A stretch of 64,000 nucleotides of DNA from Hofstenia miamia (taxonomy: Eukaryota > Xenacoelomorpha > Acoela). The position numbers and the translations under genes were made by a program. Below are positions 21,685 through 32,545 of this stretch, in pieces. The first letter of the stretch is position 1. Each line of letters begins with the position of its first letter. The stretch covers positions 3,494,832-3,558,831 of the forward strand of contig SCFE01000001.1 of NCBI GenBank assembly GCA_004352715.1. The letters run 5' to 3'. The notes beneath the pieces are model-generated. The model was not told the DNA's origin and made no database searches. It saw only the letters and a program-made list of their open reading frames with translations.

Positions 21685-22990
21685 GAACCAACCCCCAACA
21701 AGATGACGAGTATGAAGACAAATCAATCCATGAGATGAAACAATGCAATCAACAGTGCCTGGACAATCAGATGAAGGCAGCTCCCAAAAACAAGAGCGCC
21801 CGGCAGAAGACACCCATAGCAGCCACAACTATGAGGGGAGACAACTCTCTCCTCAGTAGTGGACTTCCCGTGACTATGCACAGAGACAACTCTCTGTGCA
21901 TGAGTCTGAGGAGCATAGAGTGCCTTTTGCCCAAGTGTCTAACATAACCTCGCCCCATGTTGACTCCAAACCCCCTCCTAGTCCCAGTCCTTCCTCCTGT
22001 GACTCAGCTAGTATCAGGTCCCACAAAGCTGAGGAACATAAGGCCAAAATGTCTAAGGTTGGAAATGAGATTTTGCATCTGTATTTCATTGCTACACAAA
22101 NGAGCCTCATAAAGTTGGAGATACTTTATTTGTTTATTTTCCTCGTCAGGTTACTGATGCCCACCAGGTATGAAAGCTTGCCACTAATTGGCAAGGACCT
22201 TTTAAAATAGTCAAGGTGTTAGAACACCACTGGTATTTATTAAATAATGGTAAAGTCACCCATTTTCAGTGACTTAGATGCACAGTCAAAGATATACAAA
22301 ATGCTGTCATAAATAATAATGAGTTTGCTCTCATTGATGATGATGTGAATGAGATAGAGTATTATGAGGAAGATGACCTCCTGCAGGTCAAGTACAATAG
22401 TAACCTTGGTAATAGTAGCAACACTATAGCTACTCATATTTTGCCTAAACAAAAAGCTAGAGATCAGAGATATTTAGACCATTTAAATACCCAGGAATGG
22501 GACCTTAACCTTATCTCTCTATTTAGCAACAATGAAATGAACTGAGAACCAACCCCCAACAAGATGACGAGTATGAAGACAAATCAATCCATGAGATGAA
22601 ACAATGCAATCAACAGTGCCTGGACAATCAGATGAAGGCAGCTCCCAAAAACAAGAGTGTCCAGCAGAAGACACCCATAGCAGCCACAACTACAAGGGGA
22701 GACAACTCTCTCCTCAGGAGGGGACTTCCCACAACTAAGCTCAGAGACAACTCTCTGAGTGGGAGCAGACCTCAGATGACTATGCAGGGAGACAACTCTC
22801 TGTGCATGAGTCTGAGGAGCATAGAGTGCCTTTTGCCCAAGTGTCTAACATAACCTCGCCCCATGTTGACTCCAAACCCCCTCCTAGTCCCAGTCCTTCC
22901 TCCTGTGACTCAGCTAGTATCAGGTCCCACAAAGCTGAGGAACATAAGGCCAAAATGTCTAAGGTTGGAAATGAGATTTTGCATCTGTAT
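21242..22990 (+). repeat. 860-bp direct duplication around a single N
   Basis: 21242-22100 and 22102-22990 are near-identical, covering the end of integrase and the following segment. They differ at scattered sites and by about 30-85 bp of extra minisatellite-like units (GGGAGACAACTCTCT) in the second copy. The single N at 22101 marks a scaffold join, so this is most likely two haplotypes placed in tandem. Confidence 0.85.
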
Positions 22991-23062
22991 TTCATTGCTA
23001 CACAAAAAGTGGTTCATTTTGTGAGGGATAATAGGTCAGAAGAAACAAAGATTCAGCTCTGA
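22802..23062 (+). pseudogene. Start of the post-integrase reading frame of element 2
   Basis: An 86-codon frame (a truncated copy also precedes the N at 22101). It opens MHESEEHRVPFAQVSN, passes a Pro/Ser-rich PPPSPSPSS segment and a basic HKAEEHKAKMSKVG block, and stops at 23062. Further protein-like sequence follows in the same region. It is not recognised as any known family. Position between integrase and LTR is where env or accessory ORFs lie in some LTR elements. Confidence 0.4.
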
Positions 23063-23079
23063 TGTACATTTAACACAAA

Positions 23080-24805
23080 AGACTTAATTTGTTCCATCAA
23101 CTTGATTCCTTTCGTCATCAACTCAGAGCATAGACCTCTGATCAATGTGATTATCTGCTATGATTCCAAAATGTTAGCTGGCATGGCACATCCATACTGG
23201 TGAAGTACAGTGCATACCATGTTTGAGTAGGATTTTAATCTGTCTCACCTCTGTCAGTTCCTCAACAATAAAGAAAAGATAAAGAAGTTTGAATGTGTTA
23301 ATATTGATTTTGACAATCTGCTGGTTGTTTACTTTTTCTGTGTTGGTGATGTGAACCACCCTAAAATAATGGAGAAGATTGAAATTGCGTATCAATTCTC
23401 CAAAGTAGAGAAGATCCGTCTTGTCATGTTCCTGAAAGAAGAGTATCAAGACACCATCCCTGATGAGGTTGAGAGTCTGCATTTTTGCATGGAGAACTTC
23501 ACCATCCTGTACAACAGTTATTACCATCCTACAAGTATGTATAACACCCATATAATATTGGCTACCCAAATCATCTACATGGATCACCTCCTATGCAAGA
23601 AAATTCTGATGCATTGTCTTGCAGTTGATACTTGTCTGATTATTGATACATGTATCCAGGCTCAGTTGCTAGAGTCAATCAACATCAGCTTGCCTGCCCT
23701 CTGCTCTGACATCTCAGACCTCCATGTCAGCTTTGCGTTTTCACAAAGTGCAGCTACACTGCAAGAGATCAATGAGGTATGGACTAATTTGAAGGCAGAT
23801 CAGAGCTCAGAGACACAGTGGCCAACTGTTGAGAGAACACTTGCAGAGCTACACTTGTTGCATGACACCCAAGACTGTCAGAACTTCTCAGAAAAGTTGT
23901 TCTCAGAGAGATTTGCACCATCAATCCAGTCTCACAGAGCCATATGGGTCCTTGCCACTTTCCTCATCATTGACCCTCACTTGCAACTACCTATGGACAA
24001 GTCGACTAGAGAAAAACTTGCAAAGCAGTGTCCATATGAGCTCACCATTAGTCCTGCTTCCTGGAAGGTCAAGAATGGGCTCCTCCACTCATGCACATTG
24101 CCTGCCTCTCCCAGGAAGACAAAGAAAGCCATGGAACATTATGAGAAATTTTACACCTGTCTTGTCAGATCTAGTGGACCCCTTGGGTGCCTACCCCCAC
24201 AGATGATTGTTAACTGTTTAGGAGTCGCCTTCTCTGACTTAAACATCTCCTCAGACACACTCAAAAAGTATATGTGGGGAGCCACCACTGAGACCAAGTT
24301 CCCTTCTCTCTGTTCTGTGCACCTGTCAACTTATGCACTGTGAGTATGGCTCAACACAGCAATTCCTCGAGTTTGTTGGCACTATGACATTTTATCACAC
24401 ATGGAGATTCTTTTCAACCTGGAGTGGCTCAATTATCCCAAGTGTGGATACAGTAAACTTATCAAAACCCAGTGGCAGGCTACCAAGGATGGGGAAATCA
24501 TTCCAATCACTGAACAGTTTTACCATGAGGAAGAACTCTTGTCCTCATCAGCAATTGAGGTGTCACCTGCAACAAAAGCCCTCATCAAGGCCATTAACTT
24601 AGAGAAGTTCTCTGGGGTTGCTGTCTGGCCTAAACTTATGCCCACATGGTCTATTATGGATAATGAGCAGATCTTGACCATTGAACACTGCCCTGAGGAG
24701 TTTGCTGAGAAGCCAGTGATCATTGATAGAGTTGTTGAGCCCAACAACAACAACGACATTCTAGGCCTGTTGAAATGGTTCCTCACCAAAATGTTAACTA
24801 AATAA
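23080..24805 (+). pseudogene. Unrecognised long coding-like block after integrase of element 2
   Basis: One frame is open for 330 codons (23351-24343, beginning MNHPKIMEKIEIAYQFSK); the same coding sense continues in another frame to TAA 24805 (MEILFNLEWLNYP to FLTKMLTK). Upstream, 23080-23350 is also protein-like with a few stops. Composition is balanced, with many Leu, Glu, Ser and Cys, alpha-helical in look; no signal peptide, transmembrane anchor, zinc finger or protease motif was seen. It is unlike gag, pol or known envelope proteins in any motif I recognise. It is less AT-rich than the host flank and lies inside the element. It could be a lineage-specific third ORF or a captured gene. 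Function is unknown. Confidence 0.5.
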
Positions 24806-24903
24806 GAATCTTGTGCTTCTACTATCACCAGGGCGACAACTTGCCCTGGATGTAGAATGCACCACTGTACGCCTTCATCTTTCTACTGCTCAAATCAAAA
24901 AAC

Positions 24904-24983
24904 TACAGAGCCACAGACTCTGCAATGCTTTCTGGGATTCCATTACAGAGCCACAGACTCTGCAATGCTTTCTGGGATTCCAT
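24904..24983 (+). repeat. Perfect 40-bp tandem duplication
   Basis: 24904-24943 is repeated exactly at 24944-24983 (unit starting TACAGAGCCACAGACTCTGC). Forty is not a multiple of three, so it shifts frame within the coding-like block. Confidence 0.9.
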
Positions 24984-25221
24984 CAAAGAAGCCTAGATTA
25001 ACTACCCCATCACAATCAGAACAGCCTCCCTCCAGAGTAAATCCAGTTTTGCCCAACTTGAGAACAATGTTCAGAAGAATAATCTTCTCTGCATCCCACT
25101 GCCTTGTTTAATGATGCTGCTGATTTTACCATCATGGAGGGTGTGCCATGGTAAGAAAAAGGTTTCTGCCCACCTCAGCAACTGCCTCAACTACGTTTCA
25201 ACTGCTTCTGAAATCAATTGA

Positions 25222-25722
25222 GTGATGCAGACCAAAGAGTACAAGGACACCCACAATGCATTGCTTGAAGGCGGTAATCCTGAACAAGTTTACATAGATG
25301 GGAAGCTGACTATCAAAGATATCTTCCAGAAGGGCCAGCCTATCTCTACCCAGTTGGAGAAAATTCACTGCACCATCAACTCACTCAACCCTCGTGTCAT
25401 CATCTTATTTCAAGCTGGTGGTGACCTAATGTGGGCCAACAAGGCAGAGACAATAACCTGATATTATGATGTAACTGAGCATGTTGAGATCATCACTATG
25501 CTACATGCTGGTATTACTGACCCTGAAGAAATGATGCTTCAACAAGTAAATGAGTACTGCTTGCTTTTCATTGACCATGCCACTCGTATGGGATCTCTTA
25601 GAGAAGTATTTCTCCACTTTTATCCTGACACTAAGATTAGCACAGAAGACGCACATACCTCAGATACAGACGCCTTAATGACTCTCCTCATCACTCTCAA
25701 GGGCCTCAGCCTATATGAGTGA
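25222..25722 (+). pseudogene. Second unrecognised coding-like block before the 3' LTR of element 2
   Basis: Two open stretches of 79 and 74 codons in the same orientation. The first has EYKDTHNALLEGGNPEQVY and ends at a TGA (25459); the second has TMLHAGITDPEEMM and LREVFLHFYPDTK, to TGA 25720. They are probably parts of one former protein, continuing the block 23080-24805 after a more decayed interval. No family is recognised. Confidence 0.4.
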
Positions 25723-25856
25723 TTCTTTGACACCTCCACTCAAAGGTTGAATGTCTTACATTGGAACTGCCCCATCAGTTCAAGGTTACCTGAGCTTAAG
25801 TACTTCTGATTACACAGCAAAACCATCACCCAAAGGGAGGCACTAATGCAGGTCAC

Positions 25857-25970
25857 TAGGTGAAACTAAACTGTAAATTTTCTTCCACACTAAACAAGTG
25901 TTGTGAGCATTCAATTTTTCTGATGTAATAAAACTAAGTTGTGTTTGTCCTCAACATGTTTACAGATTAA
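25857..25970 (+). repeat. Internal 3' segment of element 2, copy of 5863-5986
   Basis: It shares CACTAAACAAGTGTTGTGAG and TCAACATGTTTACAGATTAA with the segment before LTR A, with few differences. It marks the last internal bases of this element family before the LTR. Confidence 0.65.
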
Positions 25971-26285
25971 TGTAGGGTCACTTGGGGCACCTATTTAATT
26001 TTAATTGATTATCATTTGTATTAGTGTTAATTGCTGCATTCATTTAGTCTGTGATGTCTCTATGATGTTTTCTGCTATTATTCTTTGAGTGCAGTAATTT
26101 GAGCTTTTAATTATTTGTCCCCTCAATTTAGTGTAACATTTGATTGCTCTATAATTTTCTGAGGGAACTTGAAGTGCAAGTTTGTATATACCTAACAGGT
26201 AGTTATTGATGAATTGTTATAAATAACTGAGAAACATGTAGTGAATGCACAATAGATTCAGTCTAATGTCATCTTGTTTTCTATC
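25971..26285 (+). repeat. LTR B, truncated 3' LTR of element 2
   Basis: It begins TGTAGGGTCACTTGGGGC like LTR A and matches it, about 97% by eye, through the TATAAATAACTGAGAAACAT region to about 26280. There similarity stops abruptly, so roughly 630 bp of the LTR end are missing. Confidence 0.75.
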
Positions 26286-29200
26286 ATTGTCTGTGTAGAA
26301 TTCTGCATGCTTAACAAAGCTGTTTACATGACTTGCAAAAATTGTGGGAAATGTTATCTACAATGGAATGCTGTGTCACAATAGCAATGAACATGCATGA
26401 CAATTTATCTAAATGTGGGACATACTTTTGAAAACTATTGTTTTTATTAATAGATATAAAGCTTATTATGATGTGAAATATTAAAAATTTTGTAAGAGAT
26501 ATTTTGTTATTATATATTTATTGCTCATTTATTTTATTAATATAGGAAAAATTTAAAATCAGTAAAATATAGCATAAACATTTTATATATAGTTTACCAA
26601 ATAAGAATAAATCATAATTATAGCAAAAATATCAGAATGAATAATATCCAAATATATTATGCATGAAATTATTTGTAATTGAAAGTTTGTTTTTTCAAGA
26701 GTCTGCAAATTAAACAATACTAAAATTTGATTTCTATAAATAAATATAAATAGCTAATACTATAAATTCACATGTATATAATAGTATATATACAACTGGT
26801 AATATTTTAGTCGGGAAATTTAAACTTCAAAAAATTTTGCTTCATAGTAAAGTATTGCTATTTGTTACCATAATTATTTATAAAAATCAGTCAAGGTAGG
26901 ATTAGGCTAGAATGGAATATAATATAATAATTATGCAATGTACATAGTAATTTCACATATTATACAAATATTGGAATATCTGTGACAAAAGTCATGAGTG
27001 ATATGATACAGAACTGTAAAACAGGCTGTTTTTCTAGCAAGTAATAATTCAAAAGTATAATAAAATTCAAATAATATTATATATAATATTTTATAGAGAA
27101 TTTCAAACTAAATAAGTCAAATTCAGTCTTATTTGATTATGTAATTATCTATTATTGACTGGTGGATGGTTGGTCATTCTCTACAACTATGTGTCTTTGA
27201 TGATTTAAAAATTTTTCTTGTCTTCTTTACATTACTTTAGAACATTTGGTTTTCTGATTTATGTAGTGTAGCAGGTCTGTCATTAGAATGAATTGAAATA
27301 TTCTTGATATTCTTGAAAAATTGGCCACAAATTACAATTGAATTTTTGATTATGGCATCTCCAATTTTCTCTAGAATTTAAGTGATTTAACATTGTCAAA
27401 CTTTGTTTTATGTAGTTCAGGTCTTTATTGGCAACTCCCAATGCTGACATTGTCTAAAGTTTGATTGCTTTCATAGAATCCATGTGAAAATATTCATTAA
27501 TTAACAGAAATATCTCATGCAATGCACTCAAAATCACATTTGCCTCCATGTAAAATTTATGAATTTCAATTGAAAATTTCTGAATTTAGTGCATAAATGA
27601 TAGTGTAATACATTAGCACAATAAGAGCTAAATTCATATAAAGCAATTTTTGTACATGTACAGACAACTTTACAAATTCATCTTTGTACTGAAATTCAAT
27701 ATGTAAGGTTAATTATAAATATGAAATTAGAAATTTTTAAATATATTTTCATAAAAATGTGTTCACTACAATTGACCTTAAGATATAATAATATAGAAAC
27801 CTAAGATGATTGCATAGTAGAACTATTTAGGCTCTTTTAATATCATAATTCATTGATCAAATAGAACAAAAACTGACAGATAAATTGTCTCTAAAAGATA
27901 GTACAATACTATTTTTAATCATTAATATGCATCTTTGTGTTCAAACTAATGTATTTATTTGCAAATATTTTGGCTTAAGTCTTACAGCTATTTTTAAAAA
28001 ATTTATATGTATAATAATTTTGCAGAGGTGGGGGTTATTCTAGAATGATAGGTCTTCTAATATAAAAATACTTATCACAAAAAATCAAAAAATTCAATAA
28101 GCAGCAAGACATACGAATTGCAATGATTGTTTAGGACATTAAAGTTCTTGTAAATTGTCCAAATGAAGTCTCATACTGATGTAACAATACCTACATTTAA
28201 GTCTTGTTCAATATTTAATGCACCTTGAAGAGAATTATACCCATTAAATTCTTAAAAATACTGATAATTTCTAGTTCTTAGGATTTGTGTTTTGCTTTTT
28301 TAGGTTATTTTGGAAAGCTATCTGCATGTATTTAAGAATTTGAAAAGCATTAGATGTAGAAAAATATATGTTTGTTTGTCAGATGTATTTAGTTATTAGG
28401 AATGTGTGATTTAATAAGCACATATTAAATATAGTTTTCAATTATATTATTAGTTACAATTTGTTTGTCAAATTGAAGCTTTATTGGCACATATTTTCAT
28501 GTTTTCATAGTTGCAGTTTAGTATATAAGAGCAGTGATTGTTACAAAACAATTGTAAAACATCTGTATGTGATATTTTAAGTCTATGCTTAGCATAAACC
28601 CCAAATTATAAGCAGTTGTGAATCTCAGTTTGTTAGTAATTTGTTTAAACTTTTACTAAATTATAACTAATTAGTCTTACAGAAGACCTAAAAGTCTCAT
28701 TATTGTGAAATCTATTAGTATTATATGATGATTATTGGGGTTGTCAAATAATTGTCATTAATCACATTGAAAAATGCTAAAAACAGAGTTACTATGCAAA
28801 GCAATATATGTATTTTACAGATAATGGGGTATACATATTTTTGGATAATAACTAATATTGTGAACTTAAACTCATTCCTAATCATTAATTATGGCCTTGA
28901 ATTTTCGACATTTTCCTTTAATGTTTCATAGTTGTTGATGATGAAACTGATTTCTATATTATTCTAGTCCCATTCAAATACTCTGAAGAATTAGCTAAAT
29001 GTTTGCAATTAAATGATTGAGTATATATGTTATTCTTAGTTAATGATATTGTTGCATATTACAAAATTATTTATAACTAGGATTGGAAAATGTAAGTCTA
29101 TAATTTTATGAGTCTTACAAGATTTATCATTTTCAGCATAATATTTAGTGTTATTCAACAAAATTGAAGAGGCTAACATATCAAATTAAGGAAGTTTGAC

Positions 29201-29662
29201 ATATCTACACTCATCCATATGAAATAGCACATTGAATATTTATAAAGCTATTATTGTTATTTATACTTTACCATAGTAGCAGTTTTCAATAATAATAGAT
29301 CAGTTTTGGGCATAATAAGTTTAATAAGTTGCAACTAATTATTACATGCTCAATAGCAAGTTAGTCTTTTTCATTTCAATGTGAAGTATTCAATATAAAT
29401 TTGCATGTCAACTTTATTTCTAGGATTTTTTTTGAATTCAATGTAAAAGCAATGCAGAAATGATATAACATTTATGTTTATTGAAATTGTGATTTCATGA
29501 AATAACTTAAAACTTATATATTGTATAGTTTGAATTTCTACAAATCTGGAGATTTGCTATCATTCACAACCACATTTCTATGAAATTACTTTTATCATTG
29601 TGAAAGGAAAATTTATTTACATTAGTTAACACTAAATTCAAAATCTACAATTATGGTGAACT
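26286..29662. other. AT-rich intergenic sequence, no gene seen
   Basis: About 3.4 kb without ORFs of note, splice-bounded exons or transposon motifs. It could be intron or intergenic DNA. Confidence 0.5.
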
Positions 29663-29697
29663 CAGGCCTGCCCAGCATTGCTGGATTTGCAGGCCTG
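29663..29697 (+). other. GC-rich nested hairpin in AT-rich DNA
   Basis: CAGGCCTGC (29663-29671) pairs perfectly with GCAGGCCTG (29689-29697), and the enclosed CCAGCATTGCTGG forms its own stem of 5 bp. The stacked hairpin stands out sharply from surroundings of about 75% AT. No role is known. Confidence 0.6.
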
Positions 29698-32235
29698 TCC
29701 TATCCCAACCCATCCTTACAACTACTTTTTGACTCTAGACAAATTGTAGGTATGTGTTGATGAATGCAAGGATATCTTTGAATGCATGGAACTATAAATA
29801 TATGCATACATTATAAATTGGTGAAAAGTGAAAATGTTTAGAGAAATATTGTAGGGCATGTAATATTGTCACAAATACAAATATATTGGGTTGCTTGACT
29901 GTACCCATTATTGCAGGGCTGCTGCACTGTAACATGCCTTTCATAAATTTCATTTATATAATTGCATATATGACTGATGCTTCTGGCAATAAAATAGAAA
30001 TAATCTATTATCAATAACATTTGTGATCTATTCATATATTTAGGGAGAATGTAGAATTTAGGTTTCATATCATAAAGAATTACATTTGAAACATTTTGTA
30101 GTATCTGCTTAGATATAAATTATATCATTAAAACACATTTAGAGGTAACCCAAGAAGAATATTCAAAGTTTTTTATTGATTATGGTTTTGTAATACCAAG
30201 TAAAATCATTATTTTAATAATTTGTCAAAGTTGACTTATGAATTAACCAAAATATGTTTTGTAAATTACATAGAAATATATTAAAAATTTACACACATTA
30301 GACATTGTTAAAAAAAGTTTAAAAAGGAAGATATTTGTCAAATATATCATCAATGTTAGCATAATTTAATCTAGTGTTTATACAAAAAAGTAAAAAAATC
30401 AAGAGAATGATAGTGGATTGCAAAAGACAAAGATCTACAAAATTGCAGCAACATTATGAACATAAAGTTTGAATTTTCAAGCAACAATACCAATTGCAGA
30501 TGAGATTCCAAATTATTGCTAACAAAAAACTCTTCATTGCAGTATGTCATAATTTAATCATTGTGATTCATTTCAGAGCTTATTTTAATATTTCTTAAAC
30601 ATCAAATAAAACCATGTAAAAAAAACTTGAAATGCTTTAAAATGTTTCTAAAGTTCCTCACAATTAAAATTCCTAACACTTGAAGTAAATTTATATGTTT
30701 AATTAAATGATGAATATAATCTCTACTTTTACATAATTTAAAATAATAGGGTTTTTACAGGATTTCTAATCAACAAAACACTATTAAACCTAAGGTGGAA
30801 ATTATATTGGCCATTTAGGTAAACATACTATAATATAATCTGATAAGTTTTGCAATAAAAAAATTGTATTAATCATTTCAACTTTATGGATAATAGTGAA
30901 TTACAAATTTCAATTGATGAAATATAACTTATGTACAATACCAATATTCAAATTTAACAGTTAGAGGATAAAGCAGCATTCAAGGTCAAACTGGGTTTCT
31001 ATAAAAGCATGTTAGACTTACAACCCACAATAAGTATTCAACAAAAATTTAAACAAATAAACCACTTTGTAAGGGTGATTATTTTCTAATAAAATAGTTC
31101 ACAGAAAGAAATTAATATTTACATTTACTTTTGCTGTTTTTTCTATATAAGGAACATTTACCTGCTTTCTTAAATTCCATTACAAAAGTAGGAATTGGTG
31201 GATGATGCATTTGGATAAAAGATCATGATACTGAAATAAATCATTTAGAATAAAATATTTTGGCCTATGTTTTAAGTAATGGGATGGCATGCTTGTAATG
31301 ATGTTTACAGAATTTGAAACAATACTAAGACATTGATACTGAGACCCATACTTTTCTTGAGACAAGAAATTATGCTTTTTTATTGAGACTTGAAATCTGA
31401 AGGTTACAAAAAATTCTACCAAACTAAAATTGAGGTTTAAACAAGCTAAAAATTTCCAGACTATCATGTTTAAATAAATTCAAGTGTGAAATCTAATATT
31501 TTTTTCAATTAATCATCAAAGTTTTGTTAACATTTTTAAAAGAGACTGTTAACAGCTTATATTCAAGCTAAGACTGAGACTTTTTAGAATCCTCATTAAG
31601 ACTGAGAGTGAGATTTGCGACCTAATTTTTGAGACAGTTGAAAATATATAATCCTCAAGGTACTTGGTGAGACTCTATATATCTATTGTTTAGAGCCTTG
31701 CTTCCATATCAATCAGTTTGACAAATTTTGTCAAAATTCTTTGTTATGTGAATCTTAATCTCAAGCTTAAAGGTTCTCTATGTTGATATCAAGATAGCTA
31801 ATGTTCATAAGTAATATTAATTAAAGTACAAACTGTTACCAGCAAAATGTATTTTAATGTTTAGGTAATTAATTAGCTTGCATATGAATACCTTGCATTG
31901 CATTTCAAATAGCACCTTGATTTTAGACAGGAAGGCACAGGCAGGGAGAGCATGATTTGTAAGCAAAACACTATGTTAATATATTGTGGAAGTAATGATA
32001 GGATATAATTTGTAATTTTAATCTAATTTTTTTAAGTTATTTCTTTTAGTGTTTAATTAAGAGGAGTTTTTAGGATTAGTTTCAGCAGACTTCAATCAAA
32101 AATGCAATTATTTTTGGGAGAACATGAATAAGTCATACAGGAATAAGTTCTACAGGAATAAATCCTACTCAATAAAACCTATATGATTAAATCCTACACT
32201 ATTACTATCTAATAATATATTTATATTTATAATTG
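29698..32235. other. AT-rich intergenic sequence, no gene seen
   Basis: Only short chance ORFs. No transposon or exon signature was found. Confidence 0.5.
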
Positions 32236-32545
32236 AAATTAAAATTGTCTATAATTCCAGAGATGAAAATAATCATATTTAGAATAGATATTAATGGTGC
32301 CTAGAATTCCAGCAAGCATATAATGATTTTAGACTAGAAATAAGGTTTGATTAGAATGACAGAATTGAATATAATGTATTAATAATTGAAATTAATGCTG
32401 TCCAGAATTCCAGGACTGAAGACAATATATTTTGAATTGAAATTAATTTTGTCAAGAATTCCAGGATTGAATATAAGTTATTCAAAATAAAAAAGGCTTG
32501 TTTGGAATTCCAGAATTTAAAATAACATTTTCAACAATTAAAACA
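32236..32545 (+). repeat. Degenerate tandem repeat, about 51-bp unit, six copies
   Basis: The word AATTCCAG (or a one-base variant) recurs at 32253, 32305, 32355, 32406, 32457 and 32516, spacing 52, 50, 51, 51 and 59. Each is followed by a gATTGAAtATAAT-like and a TTGAAATTAAT-like segment. Unit similarity is partial, so it is an old minisatellite. Confidence 0.75.

Larger units (their letters stand above)
18090..26285 (+). mobile_element. Internally deleted plus-strand Ty3/gypsy relative (element 2)
   Basis: Gag C-terminal part (19148-19740), RNase H remnant, integrase, a tail frame and about 2.9 kb of further protein-like sequence are followed by an LTR fragment at 25971. Proteins align with element 1 at moderate similarity (for example LPKFTGKI and LAYNQYMM in gag; RLAIPEYFKRDL in integrase). 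Relative to element 1, about 2.3 kb spanning end of gag, nucleocapsid, protease and RT are missing, fusing gag directly to RNase H. About 860 bp after integrase are duplicated around the N at 22101. A 5' LTR could be LTR C at 7348, separated by nested element 1; that is inference. Confidence 0.78.

Noticed and set aside
23174-23587. 137-codon minus-strand frame
   Set aside because: It lies antisense to the longer coding-like block of element 2, with no motif; a shadow frame.
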